Below are positions 16,736 through 25,547 of a DNA stretch of 58,914 nt, one piece after another (the first letter of the stretch is position 1; each line of letters opens with the position of its first letter). Source of the stretch: an uncultured Eubacteriales bacterium (GTDB lineage Bacteria > Bacillota > Clostridia > Lachnospirales > Anaerotignaceae). The notes beneath the pieces were generated by a model. The model saw nothing but the letters and a program-made list of their open reading frames with translations. It was not told where the DNA came from and did not search any database. The position numbers were made by a program, and so were the translations under genes. Where the stretch lies: contig URCD01000003.1 in NCBI GenBank assembly GCA_900546215.1, positions 1-58,914 of the forward strand. The letters run 5' to 3'.

Positions 16736-16764
16736 ATACTATTCCATTTTAATCAAAATGTCAA
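16736..16764 (-). promoter_or_regulatory. Sigma-A promoter of the SDR/NTF2-like unit
   Basis: Minus-strand TTGACA (16759-16764) and TAGTAT (16736-16741) are 17 bases apart, ending 38 bp before the SDR start codon. Confidence 0.6.
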
Positions 16765-16896
16765 TTTAAATATATTTTTCACAATAATGATAGTTAAATA
16801 TCAAACATATAATGTATATATTTACTATAAAAGTTTAAATACAATTGTTTGTTTTGTAATTAACGTTATAAGGCAACATATAATTAATTTGATAAT

Positions 16897-16928
16897 AAAA
16901 AAGGACTTTCTTAAGAAAGTCCTTTTTT
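16897..16928 (-). terminator. Terminator after SNF symporter gene
   Basis: AAAAAAGGACTTTC (16897-16910) and GAAAGTCCTTTTTT (16915-16928) make a perfect stem with loop TTAA, just after the symporter stop codon. Confidence 0.85.
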
Positions 16929-16933
16929 GATTA

Positions 16934-18253
16934 TTAACCAATTACAGTAGAATATATGCTAAAGAAGCCTGTAGCAGTTACTATTATCAGAAGAACCGGT
17001 GCAACATACTTAATACAGCCAATCCAAAGCTTTTTAATTTTAAAGCTTGCACAGCCCTGTTCCATTTCTCCTGCCAGTTTGTTTATATCGAATTTCCAGC
17101 CAACAAATATACACATGAGTATTCCGCCTATTGGAAGCAGTATATTGTCTGTTATCATTCCAATAAAATCAAACACCGAATAGTTCAAAATAGTAATATC
17201 GCCTAAAACTCCAAATGAAAGTGCACTTGGAATTCCAAGACAGAAAACAGTTATTCCCATCACAGCAACTGCTTTTTTTCTGCTCCAGCCCCATGAGTCA
17301 ATTGCAAATGATACAACAACCTCAAGTAACGCGATCGCACTTGTTATTGCTGCAAAGAATACAAGAATAAAAAATGCAATGGCAAATATGGATCCTCCGG
17401 TCATAGCTTCGAATACTTTGGGAAGTGTACCGAATATAAGCCCAGGGCCCTGTCCGGGTTCAAGACCAAATACAAAAACTGCCGGGAATATAGCTATGCC
17501 TGCGAATATCGCGAGCATGGTGTCCATTCCTGCTATTAATCCGCAGCTTTTAGGAATATTTTCTTTTTTTGAAAGATAGCTTCCGTATGTAATTGTAATT
17601 CCCATACATAAGCTTAAAGAATAGAATACTTGTCCAAGCGCGGCATTTATACTTGAAAGAGTGAAGCCTCCCTTTGGTTCAAATATAAATTTAAGTCCTA
17701 CTGACGCTCCTTCGAGGGTAACTGAACGTATCATAATTATAATAAGAAGAACGAACAGCGCCGGAAGCATAATCTTACTTGCTTTTTCTATTCCAGCCAC
17801 GCCCTTATAGCATATAGCTATGGCAAGAGCCATAAAAACCAAGTGCCATATAACAGTCTCAGGACTTGCTATAAACGCAGTAAAGTCGGCAGGTGCGTCA
17901 AATGTTGTTGCATAGCTTATAATATACTTAATTATCCATCCACCTATTACACTATAATAGCTTAAAATAATGAACGGAGCTATAACTCCAAATACTCCAA
18001 CTATTTTTGCCTTAGGATGTACTATTTTATAACTTTGTACCGGGTCCCTTCCAGTATAACGGCCAAGGCTCATTTCGAGCATCATAACCGGCACGCCTAA
18101 AATCAAAACGAACACCAGGTAAGTTATAAGGAATGTAAATCCTCCGTTTCGCCCCATCAGATACGGGAATTTCCACAGGTTTCCCAAGCCTATGGCAGAA
18201 CCCGCAGCGGCAAGCAAAAAGCCTACACGGCTTGCCCATTGCTTCTGTCCCAT
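16934..18253 (-). CDS. Sodium:neurotransmitter symporter (SNF/NSS) family transporter
   Basis: A 439-residue membrane protein that opens with the NSS signature: WASRVGFLLAAAGSAIGLGN, then WKFPYLMGRNGGFTFL. About 11-12 helices follow. GVPVMMLEMSLGRYTGRDP closes the second transmembrane region. Bacterial members take up amino acids such as tryptophan, tyrosine or leucine with sodium. The Gly-rich helix 1 and the unwound helix 6 region (ITYGSYLS) look complete. AGGAGG precedes the ATG. It is a single gene with its own terminator. The substrate is not assigned. Confidence 0.9.
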   Translation of the reverse strand: MGQKQWASRVGFLLAAAGSAIGLGNLWKFPYLMGRNGGFTFLITYLVFVLILGVPVMMLEMSLGRYTGRDPVQSYKIVHPKAKIVGVFGVIAPFIILSYYSVIGGWIIKYIISYATTFDAPADFTAFIASPETVIWHLVFMALAIAICYKGVAGIEKASKIMLPALFVLLIIIMIRSVTLEGASVGLKFIFEPKGGFTLSSINAALGQVFYSLSLCMGITITYGSYLSKKENIPKSCGLIAGMDTMLAIFAGIAIFPAVFVFGLEPGQGPGLIFGTLPKVFEAMTGGSIFAIAFFILVFFAAITSAIALLEVVVSFAIDSWGWSRKKAVAVMGITVFCLGIPSALSFGVLGDITILNYSVFDFIGMITDNILLPIGGILMCIFVGWKFDINKLAGEMEQGCASFKIKKLWIGCIKYVAPVLLIIVTATGFFSIYSTVIG

Positions 18254-18378
18254 AATATTTTTCCTCCTAATTATTTCTATATATTTTTCACATGTAAGAT
18301 TATATCATAGATTTTGGGACTTTCCAACGTTTAATGGGGCTTTAGCAAATTTTATTAAATAAAAAAATGTAATAAAAT

Positions 18379-18407
18379 AAAAAACGGACCTATATAGGCC
18401 CGTTTTT
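18379..18407 (-). terminator. Terminator after the cysteine-synthase-family gene
   Basis: AAAACGG and CCGTTTT arms, with inner pairing CTATATAG and a Thy tract in the minus direction, lie just downstream of the stop codon. Confidence 0.7.
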
Positions 18408-18414
18408 ATATACT

Positions 18415-19344
18415 TTAGTTAAAAAGAGGGGTTGAAAAATATCTTTCAGCCGTATCAGGCAGTATTGTTACTACTGTTTTTCCTTTACCCAGCTTTTTAG
18501 CCAGCCTAATAGCTGCCGCTACGTTTGTTCCGCTTGATATTCCGCACATCAGTCCCTCAAATCTAGCAAGCTCCTTAGCCGTTTGTATAGCTTCATCGTC
18601 GGTTATAACGCAAATATCATCATAAATCTGTCTGTTTAGTATTGGGGGGATAAGCCCGTCTCCTATTCCCATCTGAATATGAGTGCCTATTGAACCTCCG
18701 GATAAAATAGCCGCATTTTCAGGCTCCACAGCCCAAATTGTAATGTCTGGATATCTTTCTTTTAATACCTCACCGATACCCGTTATTGTACCTCCTGTCC
18801 CAATGCCTGAACAAAATCCATCTATTTCGCATTCCGCCTGCTCTATTATTTCAACCGCTGTATGATTTCTGTGTGCCATTGGGTTAGCCTTATTTTCAAA
18901 CTGCTGGGGCACAAATACGTTCTTATCTTCATCAGACATCTTTAATGCCTTCCGCAAGCATTCGTCAATACATGCTCCAATATCTCCTGCGTCGTGAACA
19001 AGTATAACTTCAGCCCCATAATTCTTAACAAGCTTCCTTCTTTCCTCACTAACCGAATCCGGCATAATAATCTTTGTCTTATAACCTCTGACTGCTCCAA
19101 TCAGCGCAAGCCCTATTCCTTGGTTACCGCTAGTAGGTTCAACAATTATAGTTTTGTCTCTGTCAATAAGGCCTTTATGTTCAGCGTCCTCAATCATATT
19201 AAGAGCCGTGCGTGTTTTGATAGAGCCTCCCACATTAAGGCCCTCGAATTTAACGAGTATCTGTGCTCCGTCTGGGTCAGCCAGATGATTTAATCTTATA
19301 AGAGGAGTATTGCCAACTGCTTCAAGAACATCATTATATATCAT
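18415..19344 (-). CDS. PLP-dependent cysteine synthase family protein
   Basis: A protein of about 309 residues of the cysteine synthase/cystathionine beta-synthase fold. The PLP lysine is K43 in GGSIKTR. The phosphate loop is GIGTGGTITGIG, and the N-terminal GNTPLIRL motif is intact. Two active-site positions differ from standard O-acetylserine sulfhydrylase: the lysine is followed by T-R instead of D-R, and the substrate loop reads TSGNQGIG instead of TSGNTGI. A cysK role is possible, but the donor or acceptor could differ, as in SbnA-type or 2,3-diaminopropionate-forming relatives. The ATG at 19344 follows AAGGA; a longer in-frame start lacks a site. It is a single gene. Confidence 0.8.
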   Translation of the reverse strand: MIYNDVLEAVGNTPLIRLNHLADPDGAQILVKFEGLNVGGSIKTRTALNMIEDAEHKGLIDRDKTIIVEPTSGNQGIGLALIGAVRGYKTKIIMPDSVSEERRKLVKNYGAEVILVHDAGDIGACIDECLRKALKMSDEDKNVFVPQQFENKANPMAHRNHTAVEIIEQAECEIDGFCSGIGTGGTITGIGEVLKERYPDITIWAVEPENAAILSGGSIGTHIQMGIGDGLIPPILNRQIYDDICVITDDEAIQTAKELARFEGLMCGISSGTNVAAAIRLAKKLGKGKTVVTILPDTAERYFSTPLFN

Positions 19345-19426
19345 TATAAAAATCCTTTCCAATAATGAATACCATTGGTTTTATTATATTATATCAAATG
19401 GCTACGCTAAATTGAATACATTTAGC

Positions 19427-19455
19427 AAAAAAGCATACCTTTAAGGTATGCTTTT
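19427..19455 (-). terminator. Terminator after dnaJ
   Basis: AAGCATACCT and AGGTATGCTT form a stem with loop TTA, flanked by A and T runs. It ends the heat-shock operon. Confidence 0.85.
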
Positions 19456-19477
19456 CAATATATATCTAATATTCCCT

Positions 19478-20617
19478 TTATTCCAGCATTTCTTTCATTT
19501 TATCTTTGAAAGTCTTTTTGGGCTTATCTCCGCCTGGCAGTTCAACAACAAGGTCGGGATTATTCCAATTATGAAGCATCATCTTCTGCTTTTCAGTCAG
19601 GCCGGTAGGTATACTGACTTTAAGAGTAACAACCTGATTTCCCTTTATTTTATCATTTCTCAGGCTGGGAACTCCGCAGTTCTTAAGCGTTATTACTGTG
19701 TTGGGCTGTGTTCCCGGCTTAACTGTATACTTCTCTTCACCGTAAATTGTGTTAATAGTAATTTCTCCGCCCAAAATCGCTTCTGTAAAAGAAATTGTCT
19801 TGTCACTATAAATATCCATTCCCTTACGTATAAAATAGCTGTGAGGCTTAACATATACAGTAACAAGTAAATCTCCATAGCCGCCGCCGTTTATTCCGGC
19901 CTCGCCCTTTCCCGAAAGGCGAATTGTCTGTCCATGGTCAATTCCCTTAGGTATATTTATTTCATATTTCTTTGTCTTTTTAACATATCCTGTACCGCGG
20001 CATGTCGAGCAAGGCTCCTTTACAGTCTTGCCTGTGCCATGACACGCTGAACAAGTTCTGGTTGTCTGCATTGTTCCAAATATGGACTGCTGAACAACTC
20101 TTTCCTGTCCCGTACCGTTACACTTACGGCAGGTTTCAGGATGTGTTCCGGGCTTGGCTCCCGTTCCGTGGCATGTATCGCATGAATCGGTAACATTTAC
20201 CTGAATGTCCTTTTTGCAGCCAAACACTGCCTCTTCAAATGTAATTTGAATTGTGATATTCAAATCACGTCCCCTCATGGGGCCATTGCGTCTTGAAGAG
20301 TTTCCGCCGCCAAAACCGAACATGCTGAATATATCACCCATGTCAAAATCTCCGGCATTATAGAAACCGCCTCCGCCGCCCATGCTCTGGTCAAATGCCG
20401 CATGCCCAAACTGGTCATACTGGGCACGTTTTTGAGTATCACTCAATATTTCATAGGCTTCATTTACTTCCTTAAACTTCTCCTCAGCGGCTTTATCTCC
20501 GGGATTAGCGTCAGGGTGGTATTTCTTAGCCAGTTTTCGATATGCTTTTTTTATCTCATCCTCACCGGCGCTCTTATTTACGCCGAGGGTTTCGTAATAA
20601 TCTCTTTTTTCTGCCAA
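19478..20617 (-). CDS. dnaJ: Chaperone protein DnaJ (Hsp40)
   Basis: DnaJ stimulates the DnaK ATPase and presents unfolded substrates. The J domain has HPD at residues 34-36. A Gly/Phe region (GGGGGFYNAG) follows, then four CxxCxGxG zinc-finger repeats (CDTCHGTG, CRKCNGTG, CSACHGTG, CSTCRGTG) and the C-terminal substrate domains. It is therefore a complete type I DnaJ of about 379 residues. I take the TTG at 20617, giving MAEKRDYYETLG, because GGGTG lies 6 bases before it and this is where family members begin; a GTG at 20626 is the alternative. It is the last gene of hrcA-grpE-dnaK-dnaJ. Confidence 0.95.
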   Translation of the reverse strand: MAEKRDYYETLGVNKSAGEDEIKKAYRKLAKKYHPDANPGDKAAEEKFKEVNEAYEILSDTQKRAQYDQFGHAAFDQSMGGGGGFYNAGDFDMGDIFSMFGFGGGNSSRRNGPMRGRDLNITIQITFEEAVFGCKKDIQVNVTDSCDTCHGTGAKPGTHPETCRKCNGTGQERVVQQSIFGTMQTTRTCSACHGTGKTVKEPCSTCRGTGYVKKTKKYEINIPKGIDHGQTIRLSGKGEAGINGGGYGDLLVTVYVKPHSYFIRKGMDIYSDKTISFTEAILGGEITINTIYGEEKYTVKPGTQPNTVITLKNCGVPSLRNDKIKGNQVVTLKVSIPTGLTEKQKMMLHNWNNPDLVVELPGGDKPKKTFKDKMKEMLE

Positions 20618-20658
20618 CTTCTTCACCCGCCGTCAAATGTTTTTATAGGGCAAAGATA

Positions 20659-20676
20659 GGCTCTCGGTTGAGAGCC
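20659..20676 (-). other. Hairpin in the dnaK-dnaJ gap
   Basis: GGCTCTC (20659-20665) and GAGAGCC (20670-20676) form a 7-bp stem with a 4-nt loop in the short dnaK-dnaJ spacer. No T tract follows, so it is more likely an mRNA-processing or stability element than a terminator. Confidence 0.45.
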
Positions 20677-20696
20677 TTCCTGCCCGCTTATATATA

Positions 20697-22538
20697 TTAC
20701 ATTTCTTTGAAGTCGCCGTCAACAACATTTGGATCAGAATTGTCTGCTCCCGGAGCTTCCTGTCCGCCGGCAGCCTGTGACTGTTTATATAACTCCTCTG
20801 AAATCTTATAGAACGCGTTTTTAAGTGATTCTGTAGCAGCTTTGATTTCTTCTACCTCTGAGTCTGTCATAGTCTCAACATTCTTATTTTCAACTGCAGC
20901 CTTAAGTTTTGTAAGCTCATTCTGAACTTCTGTTTTATCAGCGTCTGAAATCTTGCCCTCAAGTTCACCCAAAGTTTTTTCCGTCTGGAAGATAAGAGAA
21001 TCTGCTTCGTTCTTTGCGTCAATTGCTTCTTTACGTTTTTTATCAGCCTCTGCATACTGTTCAGCCTCTTTTACAGCCTTATCAATCTCATCATCACTGA
21101 GATTTGTGGAAGCTGTTATGGTAATTGCCTGCTCCTTGCCTGTACCAAGATCCTTAGCTGAAACATGTACGATACCGTTAGCGTCAATATCAAACGCAAC
21201 CTCTATCTGAGGTACGCCTCTTCTTGCAGGAGCTATACCTTCAAGTCTGAAGCTGCCAAGTGTCTTGTTATCCTTAGCAAGGGGTCTTTCACCCTGTACA
21301 ACATGTATGTCAACCGCAGTCTGATTATCCTCTGCTGTCGAGAATATCTGTTTTTTGTTTGTAGGTATAGTTGTATTTCTCTCTATGAGTTTTGTAGCTA
21401 CGCCGCCAAGTGTTTCAATACCAAGTGAAAGAGGTGTAACATCGAGGAGAAGAATGCTTGACGCACCCGCGTCTCCGGCCATCTTACCACCCTGAATTGA
21501 AGCTCCGATAGCAACACATTCGTCAGGGTTAATTCCCTTGAATGGCTCTTTACCCGTAATTTTCTTTACTGCGTCCTGAACAGCGGGTATTCTTGTCGAA
21601 CCGCCTACAAGCAATATCTTGTCAAGCTCAGATGCGTTAAGACCAGCATCTGAAAGCGCATTTCTTACAGGTCCCATTGTTCTGTCAACAAGGTCAGCTG
21701 TTAATTCATCAAATTTAGCTCTTGAAAGGTTTATATCAAGATGTTTAGGTCCGTCCTGATTCATTGTGATGAAAGGAAGGTTAATATTTGATGAGGTTAC
21801 TGTGGAAAGCTCTTTCTTTGCTTTTTCAGCAGCCTCTTTAAGTCTCTGCATTGCCATCTTGTCTGCGGAAAGGTCAATTCCTTCCATTCTCTTGAATTCG
21901 CTTACAAGATAATTAATAACTCTGTTGTCGAAGTCATCTCCGCCAAGTCTTGTATCACCGTTTGTTGCCAAAACCTCTACAACGCCATCTCCGATTTCAA
22001 TGATAGAAACATCGAATGTACCGCCGCCAAGGTCATATACCATGATTTTCTGTTCTTTTTCATTATCAAGTCCATAAGCAAGCGCTGCTGCCGTTGGCTC
22101 ATTGATTATACGTTTAACGTCAAGTCCGGCAATCTTGCCCGCGTCCTTTGTTGCCTGTCTCTGTGCATCAGAGAAGTATGCGGGTACTGTAATTACAGCC
22201 TCTGTTACAGCTTCTCCAAGGTAGCTTTCAGCATCGCTTTTAAGCTTCTGAAGAACCATAGCTGAAATTTCCTGAGGAGAGTAATTTTTATCATCAATTG
22301 ATACTTTGTAGTTCTCACCCATATGACGTTTAATTGAGCTTATAGTTCTGTCTGGATTTGTTATTGCCTGACGTTTAGCTGAGTCACCTACAAGACGCTC
22401 ACCATTTTTAGCAAAGCCTACTACTGATGGTGTTGTTCTTGCTCCGTCAGAGTTTACTATTACAACAGGCTGACCGCCCTCCATAACAGCTACACATGAA
22501 TTTGTTGTACCAAGGTCGATACCGATAATTTTTCCCAT
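20697..22538 (-). CDS. dnaK: Chaperone protein DnaK (Hsp70)
   Basis: An ATP-dependent Hsp70 chaperone of about 613 residues. The N-terminal actin-like ATPase domain opens with GKIIGIDLGTTNSCVAVMEGG and includes VYDLGGGTFDVSIIE and LLVGGSTRIPAV. The substrate-binding domain begins near DVTPLSLGIET, and a helical lid follows. The C-terminus ends in the usual acidic VVDGDFKEM tail. The ATG at 22538 is supported by GGAGG and by alignment; an upstream in-frame start would add nine non-conserved residues. It is the third gene of the HrcA/CIRCE-controlled operon. Confidence 0.98.
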   Translation of the reverse strand: MGKIIGIDLGTTNSCVAVMEGGQPVVIVNSDGARTTPSVVGFAKNGERLVGDSAKRQAITNPDRTISSIKRHMGENYKVSIDDKNYSPQEISAMVLQKLKSDAESYLGEAVTEAVITVPAYFSDAQRQATKDAGKIAGLDVKRIINEPTAAALAYGLDNEKEQKIMVYDLGGGTFDVSIIEIGDGVVEVLATNGDTRLGGDDFDNRVINYLVSEFKRMEGIDLSADKMAMQRLKEAAEKAKKELSTVTSSNINLPFITMNQDGPKHLDINLSRAKFDELTADLVDRTMGPVRNALSDAGLNASELDKILLVGGSTRIPAVQDAVKKITGKEPFKGINPDECVAIGASIQGGKMAGDAGASSILLLDVTPLSLGIETLGGVATKLIERNTTIPTNKKQIFSTAEDNQTAVDIHVVQGERPLAKDNKTLGSFRLEGIAPARRGVPQIEVAFDIDANGIVHVSAKDLGTGKEQAITITASTNLSDDEIDKAVKEAEQYAEADKKRKEAIDAKNEADSLIFQTEKTLGELEGKISDADKTEVQNELTKLKAAVENKNVETMTDSEVEEIKAATESLKNAFYKISEELYKQSQAAGGQEAPGADNSDPNVVDGDFKEM

Positions 22539-22581
22539 AATTAATTCCTCCTGAATATTATACAAATAGAATTTTCTAAAA

Positions 22582-23199
22582 TTAGTTTGCTACTTTAACC
22601 ATACTGTGTCTGATTACTTTATCTTTATATTTATAGCCTTTCAGCATATCTATGATTACTTCATTTTCACCAAAGGCTTCGTCATCCACATGGGCAACTG
22701 CTGCATGAAGATTAGGGTCAAACTTCTCACCGAGGGCTTTAATCTCCTCAACTCCCATTGAAGCTAATATTTCCTTAAGCTGCTTATCAGTCATTTTAAC
22801 GCCTTTAAGAAGAGGGTCATTTTCATCGACTTTCCCCTCAACCGAGTTTATAGCTCTTTCAAGGTTATCAAACATCGGCAGCAGCTTTTCAATGGTATCT
22901 CTGACTCCATCGTCATACATACTGGCCTTTTCTTTCATCGTACGTTTTCTGAAATTATCAAATTCCGCTAAAGTCCTTTGAAATCTGTCCTGAGCCTCAG
23001 CAAGCTTCTCACCAAGCTCTTCAATTTCTTTTTCATGCTTAGCGTTTTTATTTTTAAACAGGCCCTTAGCCTTAGCCTCTGTTTTATCAGCTTCTTTAGC
23101 TTCCTCCACTACTTCGCCTGTTACCTCTTCAGTTGTTTCAGCTACATTCTCCTGTACGTTCTCATCTAGTTCAGACGCTTTGTTTTCCTCGCTATTCAT
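22582..23199 (-). CDS. grpE: Nucleotide exchange factor GrpE
   Basis: A 205-residue GrpE that releases ADP from DnaK. A long charged, coiled-coil N-terminal half rich in Glu and Lys is followed by FQRTLAEFDNFRKRTMKEK and the C-terminal beta domain ending VIRHSMVKVA, all typical. Its start overlaps the end of hrcA by 8 bp, with AAGGA before the ATG. Like the rest of the operon it should be induced by heat when HrcA releases the CIRCE site. Confidence 0.97.
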   Translation of the reverse strand: MNSEENKASELDENVQENVAETTEEVTGEVVEEAKEADKTEAKAKGLFKNKNAKHEKEIEELGEKLAEAQDRFQRTLAEFDNFRKRTMKEKASMYDDGVRDTIEKLLPMFDNLERAINSVEGKVDENDPLLKGVKMTDKQLKEILASMGVEEIKALGEKFDPNLHAAVAHVDDEAFGENEVIIDMLKGYKYKDKVIRHSMVKVAN

Positions 23200-24268
23200 T
23201 TAACTTATCCTTCCCTTCAATGGCCTTGTTTTTTCCCTTAGCTGCCGAATTCATTATATTTTCAATATTTTTAGCCATGCCGTTAAGCACGGATATTACC
23301 TGACCATAGTCCATTCTTGTAGGTCCTATAATACCAATTGTTCCGTAAATATTATCGCCTACCTTATAGCTTGTTTTAATAACGCTGCAATTTTTCATTT
23401 CGTCAAGCTCATTTTCAGTTCCAATAGAAATATCTGTTTTTCCGCTTCCGGCGTCTCCTATGATATTTAACAGTACTTCCTTCTCCTCAAGGGTATTAAA
23501 AAGAGTCCGAGCTTTGTCAATATCACTGAATTCGGGAAAGTCCAGGATGTTTTTTTCTCCGCTTAAATGTATTTGAATACTTTCTGCGGAAGCAATTGTT
23601 TTTCTGATATTTTTAAGCATTGGCTTAAGAAGCTCCTGATGCTCTCTTGTAACAAGAGCTAAGTCCCTGATAGCATCATCTGTCATATCATCTCTTGTTT
23701 TCCCTTTCAGGATAGTATTTATTTCCTCATTCATATGGTTAAGCTCATTTTCACTTATACTCGTATGAACCGGCATAACATAATGTTTAATATGATTTTC
23801 TCCAGTCGCAACCACAAGCATAACAGAAATATCATCTAAGGGCATCAGCCTTACCTGCTTAAGTGTTGTTTTTCTAATAACAGGCTCCGATATAAACGTG
23901 GTATAATTTGTCAATGACGAAAGCGCCCTTGCGGTTTCTTCCATAAGATATTCTATCTGGCTTACATTTTTATTAACTATATCCTTAATATAGCTTTGGT
24001 CTTCCTCAGTCATTAATTCCTTTTTCTGAAGGATTGTATCTACATAATACCTATATCCTTTGTCTGATGGTATACGCCCTGCCGATGCATGCGGCTGAAC
24101 AATCAAGCCCATTTCTTCCAGGTCGCTCATTTCATTTCTTATAGTTGCCGAGCTTACGCCGAGACTGTACTTCTTTGCGATAGTCCTTGAGCCGACAGGT
24201 TCCGCAGTATCAATATAATCTTTAATTATTGCCTGAAGAATTTTCATCTTCCTGTCATTTAACTGCAT
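23192..24268 (-). CDS. hrcA: Heat-inducible transcription repressor HrcA
   Basis: A repressor of about 358 residues that binds CIRCE. The N-terminal winged helix is clear (LNDRKMKILQAIIKDYI, GSRTIAKKY, SSATIRNEMSDLEEMGLIVQPHASAGRIPSDKGYR, quoted in parts). A GAF-like core and the inserted dimerisation domain follow. The ATG at 24268 is preferred: AAGGAG lies 8 bases upstream, and a longer in-frame start at 24307 would fall inside the CIRCE operator. It is the first gene of the dnaK operon and so represses itself. Confidence 0.96.
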   Translation of the reverse strand: MQLNDRKMKILQAIIKDYIDTAEPVGSRTIAKKYSLGVSSATIRNEMSDLEEMGLIVQPHASAGRIPSDKGYRYYVDTILQKKELMTEEDQSYIKDIVNKNVSQIEYLMEETARALSSLTNYTTFISEPVIRKTTLKQVRLMPLDDISVMLVVATGENHIKHYVMPVHTSISENELNHMNEEINTILKGKTRDDMTDDAIRDLALVTREHQELLKPMLKNIRKTIASAESIQIHLSGEKNILDFPEFSDIDKARTLFNTLEEKEVLLNIIGDAGSGKTDISIGTENELDEMKNCSVIKTSYKVGDNIYGTIGIIGPTRMDYGQVISVLNGMAKNIENIMNSAAKGKNKAIEGKDKLNE

Positions 24269-24296
24269 TTCCCCCGCTCCTTTACTTCGTTTTCTG

Positions 24297-24323
24297 TTAG
24301 CACTCATTAGTTGTGAGTGCTAA
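24297..24323. promoter_or_regulatory. CIRCE operator (HrcA binding site)
   Basis: An exact match to the CIRCE consensus: TTAGCACTC (24297-24305), nine bases, GAGTGCTAA (24315-24323). It lies between the hrcA promoter and the hrcA ATG, near the expected transcription start. Confidence 0.97.
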
Positions 24324-24335
24324 TCTTTAATACAT

Positions 24336-24364
24336 AAAATAGCACCTTCCACATAATATGTCAA
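24336..24364 (-). promoter_or_regulatory. Sigma-A promoter of hrcA-grpE-dnaK-dnaJ
   Basis: Minus-strand TTGACA (24359-24364) and TATTTT (24336-24341) are exactly 17 bases apart, immediately upstream of CIRCE. Confidence 0.8.
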
Positions 24365-24410
24365 GTGCTTTTAAAAATTATTTATTAAGATTTTTTTAAA
24401 TCTGATTTTT

Positions 24411-25547
24411 TTACCTGATAAACCGTTCAAACACCTGGTTTGACACATCAATTCCCCTGTCAGTCAAATACAGCCGTCCGCATTTAGAAGCTAAAAGCTT
24501 TGCATCAATAAGCTCCCTAATTTCATCTCCATAGATGTCATATATATCCTTATTAAATCTCTTTTTAAATATTGTTTCGGAAACTCCCTTTGTCATTCTC
24601 AATCCCATGAACATAAATTCCTCATACATTTCGAAATCATTAAGAAGTTCTTTTTCCTTTAAAAATCCACAGCCACTCAAATATTCTTTAAAATCATAGG
24701 TGTTATGATACCTGATTTTATCAATATAGGAATGAGCGCCTAATCCAAAGCCCTTATACTCCTCTGTTCTCCAATATACAATATTATGTCTGCATTCAAA
24801 GCCTTTTTTAGCGTAGTTGCTTATTTCATATCTGCCGTAGCCCTTATCAGCCAGCATTTCATTTGCCAAATAATACATTTTTCTGTCGAGATCTTCATCT
24901 GCTTCTTTAATTATGCCATTTTCATTCATTTCATAAAAAGGCGTTCCTTCTTCTATAATCAGGCTGTAGGATGAAATATGCTCCGGTTTAAGCCTAATTA
25001 CATTTTCTATAGTTTCCTGCCAATCGTCGAAGCTCTGCTCCGGGAGAGAGAACATAATATCCACGTTAATATTTTTAAATCCCGCGTCTCTGGCCTGACA
25101 AAAATTTGTTTCAAACTCCTCAGCGGTATGAATTCTTCCCAATTTTTTCAAAAGCCTGTCCTGCCAAGCCTGCAGTCCCATACTCAGTCTATTAAAATAC
25201 ATACTGTTCATTTCAGAAAGATTTTTCGCATTGAGCGTCCCCGGATTTGTCTCAATAGAGATTTCCGCATTATTAGCAACATTATACTTTTTAATGATTG
25301 TATCAATTACCTTTCCAAGCAAGTGGGTCGGCAATACAGACGGCGTTCCTCCTCCTAAAAATATTGTGTTCACCGTCCTGTCCGAAAAATCGGCGGACAT
25401 ATATTCAATCTCTCTACAAAGACATTTAATATAATCATCAAAATAATTGTCCATTCCGCTAAATGACGGAAAATCACAATACAGACATTTTCTGATACAA
25501 AACGGTATATGTACATATAATGAAAGATCTTTATTCAATACTATCAT
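24411..25547 (-). CDS. hemW: HemW, radical-SAM-family haem chaperone
   Basis: A 378-residue protein with the radical SAM motif C17-x3-C21-x2-C24 after YVHIPF, then GGGTPSVLP. The HemW-type C-terminal domain (EEFMFMGLRMTKGV) is present. HemW binds haem and delivers it to target proteins; it was long misnamed oxygen-independent coproporphyrinogen oxidase. The ATG at 25547 is abutted by GGGGAG, so an in-frame TTG at 25538 with 9-base spacing could be the true start. It lies upstream of hrcA, as in many Firmicutes, but lepA, its usual other neighbour, is about 9.4 kb away here. Confidence 0.9.
   Translation of the reverse strand: MIVLNKDLSLYVHIPFCIRKCLYCDFPSFSGMDNYFDDYIKCLCREIEYMSADFSDRTVNTIFLGGGTPSVLPTHLLGKVIDTIIKKYNVANNAEISIETNPGTLNAKNLSEMNSMYFNRLSMGLQAWQDRLLKKLGRIHTAEEFETNFCQARDAGFKNINVDIMFSLPEQSFDDWQETIENVIRLKPEHISSYSLIIEEGTPFYEMNENGIIKEADEDLDRKMYYLANEMLADKGYGRYEISNYAKKGFECRHNIVYWRTEEYKGFGLGAHSYIDKIRYHNTYDFKEYLSGCGFLKEKELLNDFEMYEEFMFMGLRMTKGVSETIFKKRFNKDIYDIYGDEIRELIDAKLLASKCGRLYLTDRGIDVSNQVFERFIR

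Noticed and set aside
20953..21428. Plus-strand open frames opposite dnaK
   Set aside because: They are reverse-strand readings of a highly conserved coding gene, with no family match.
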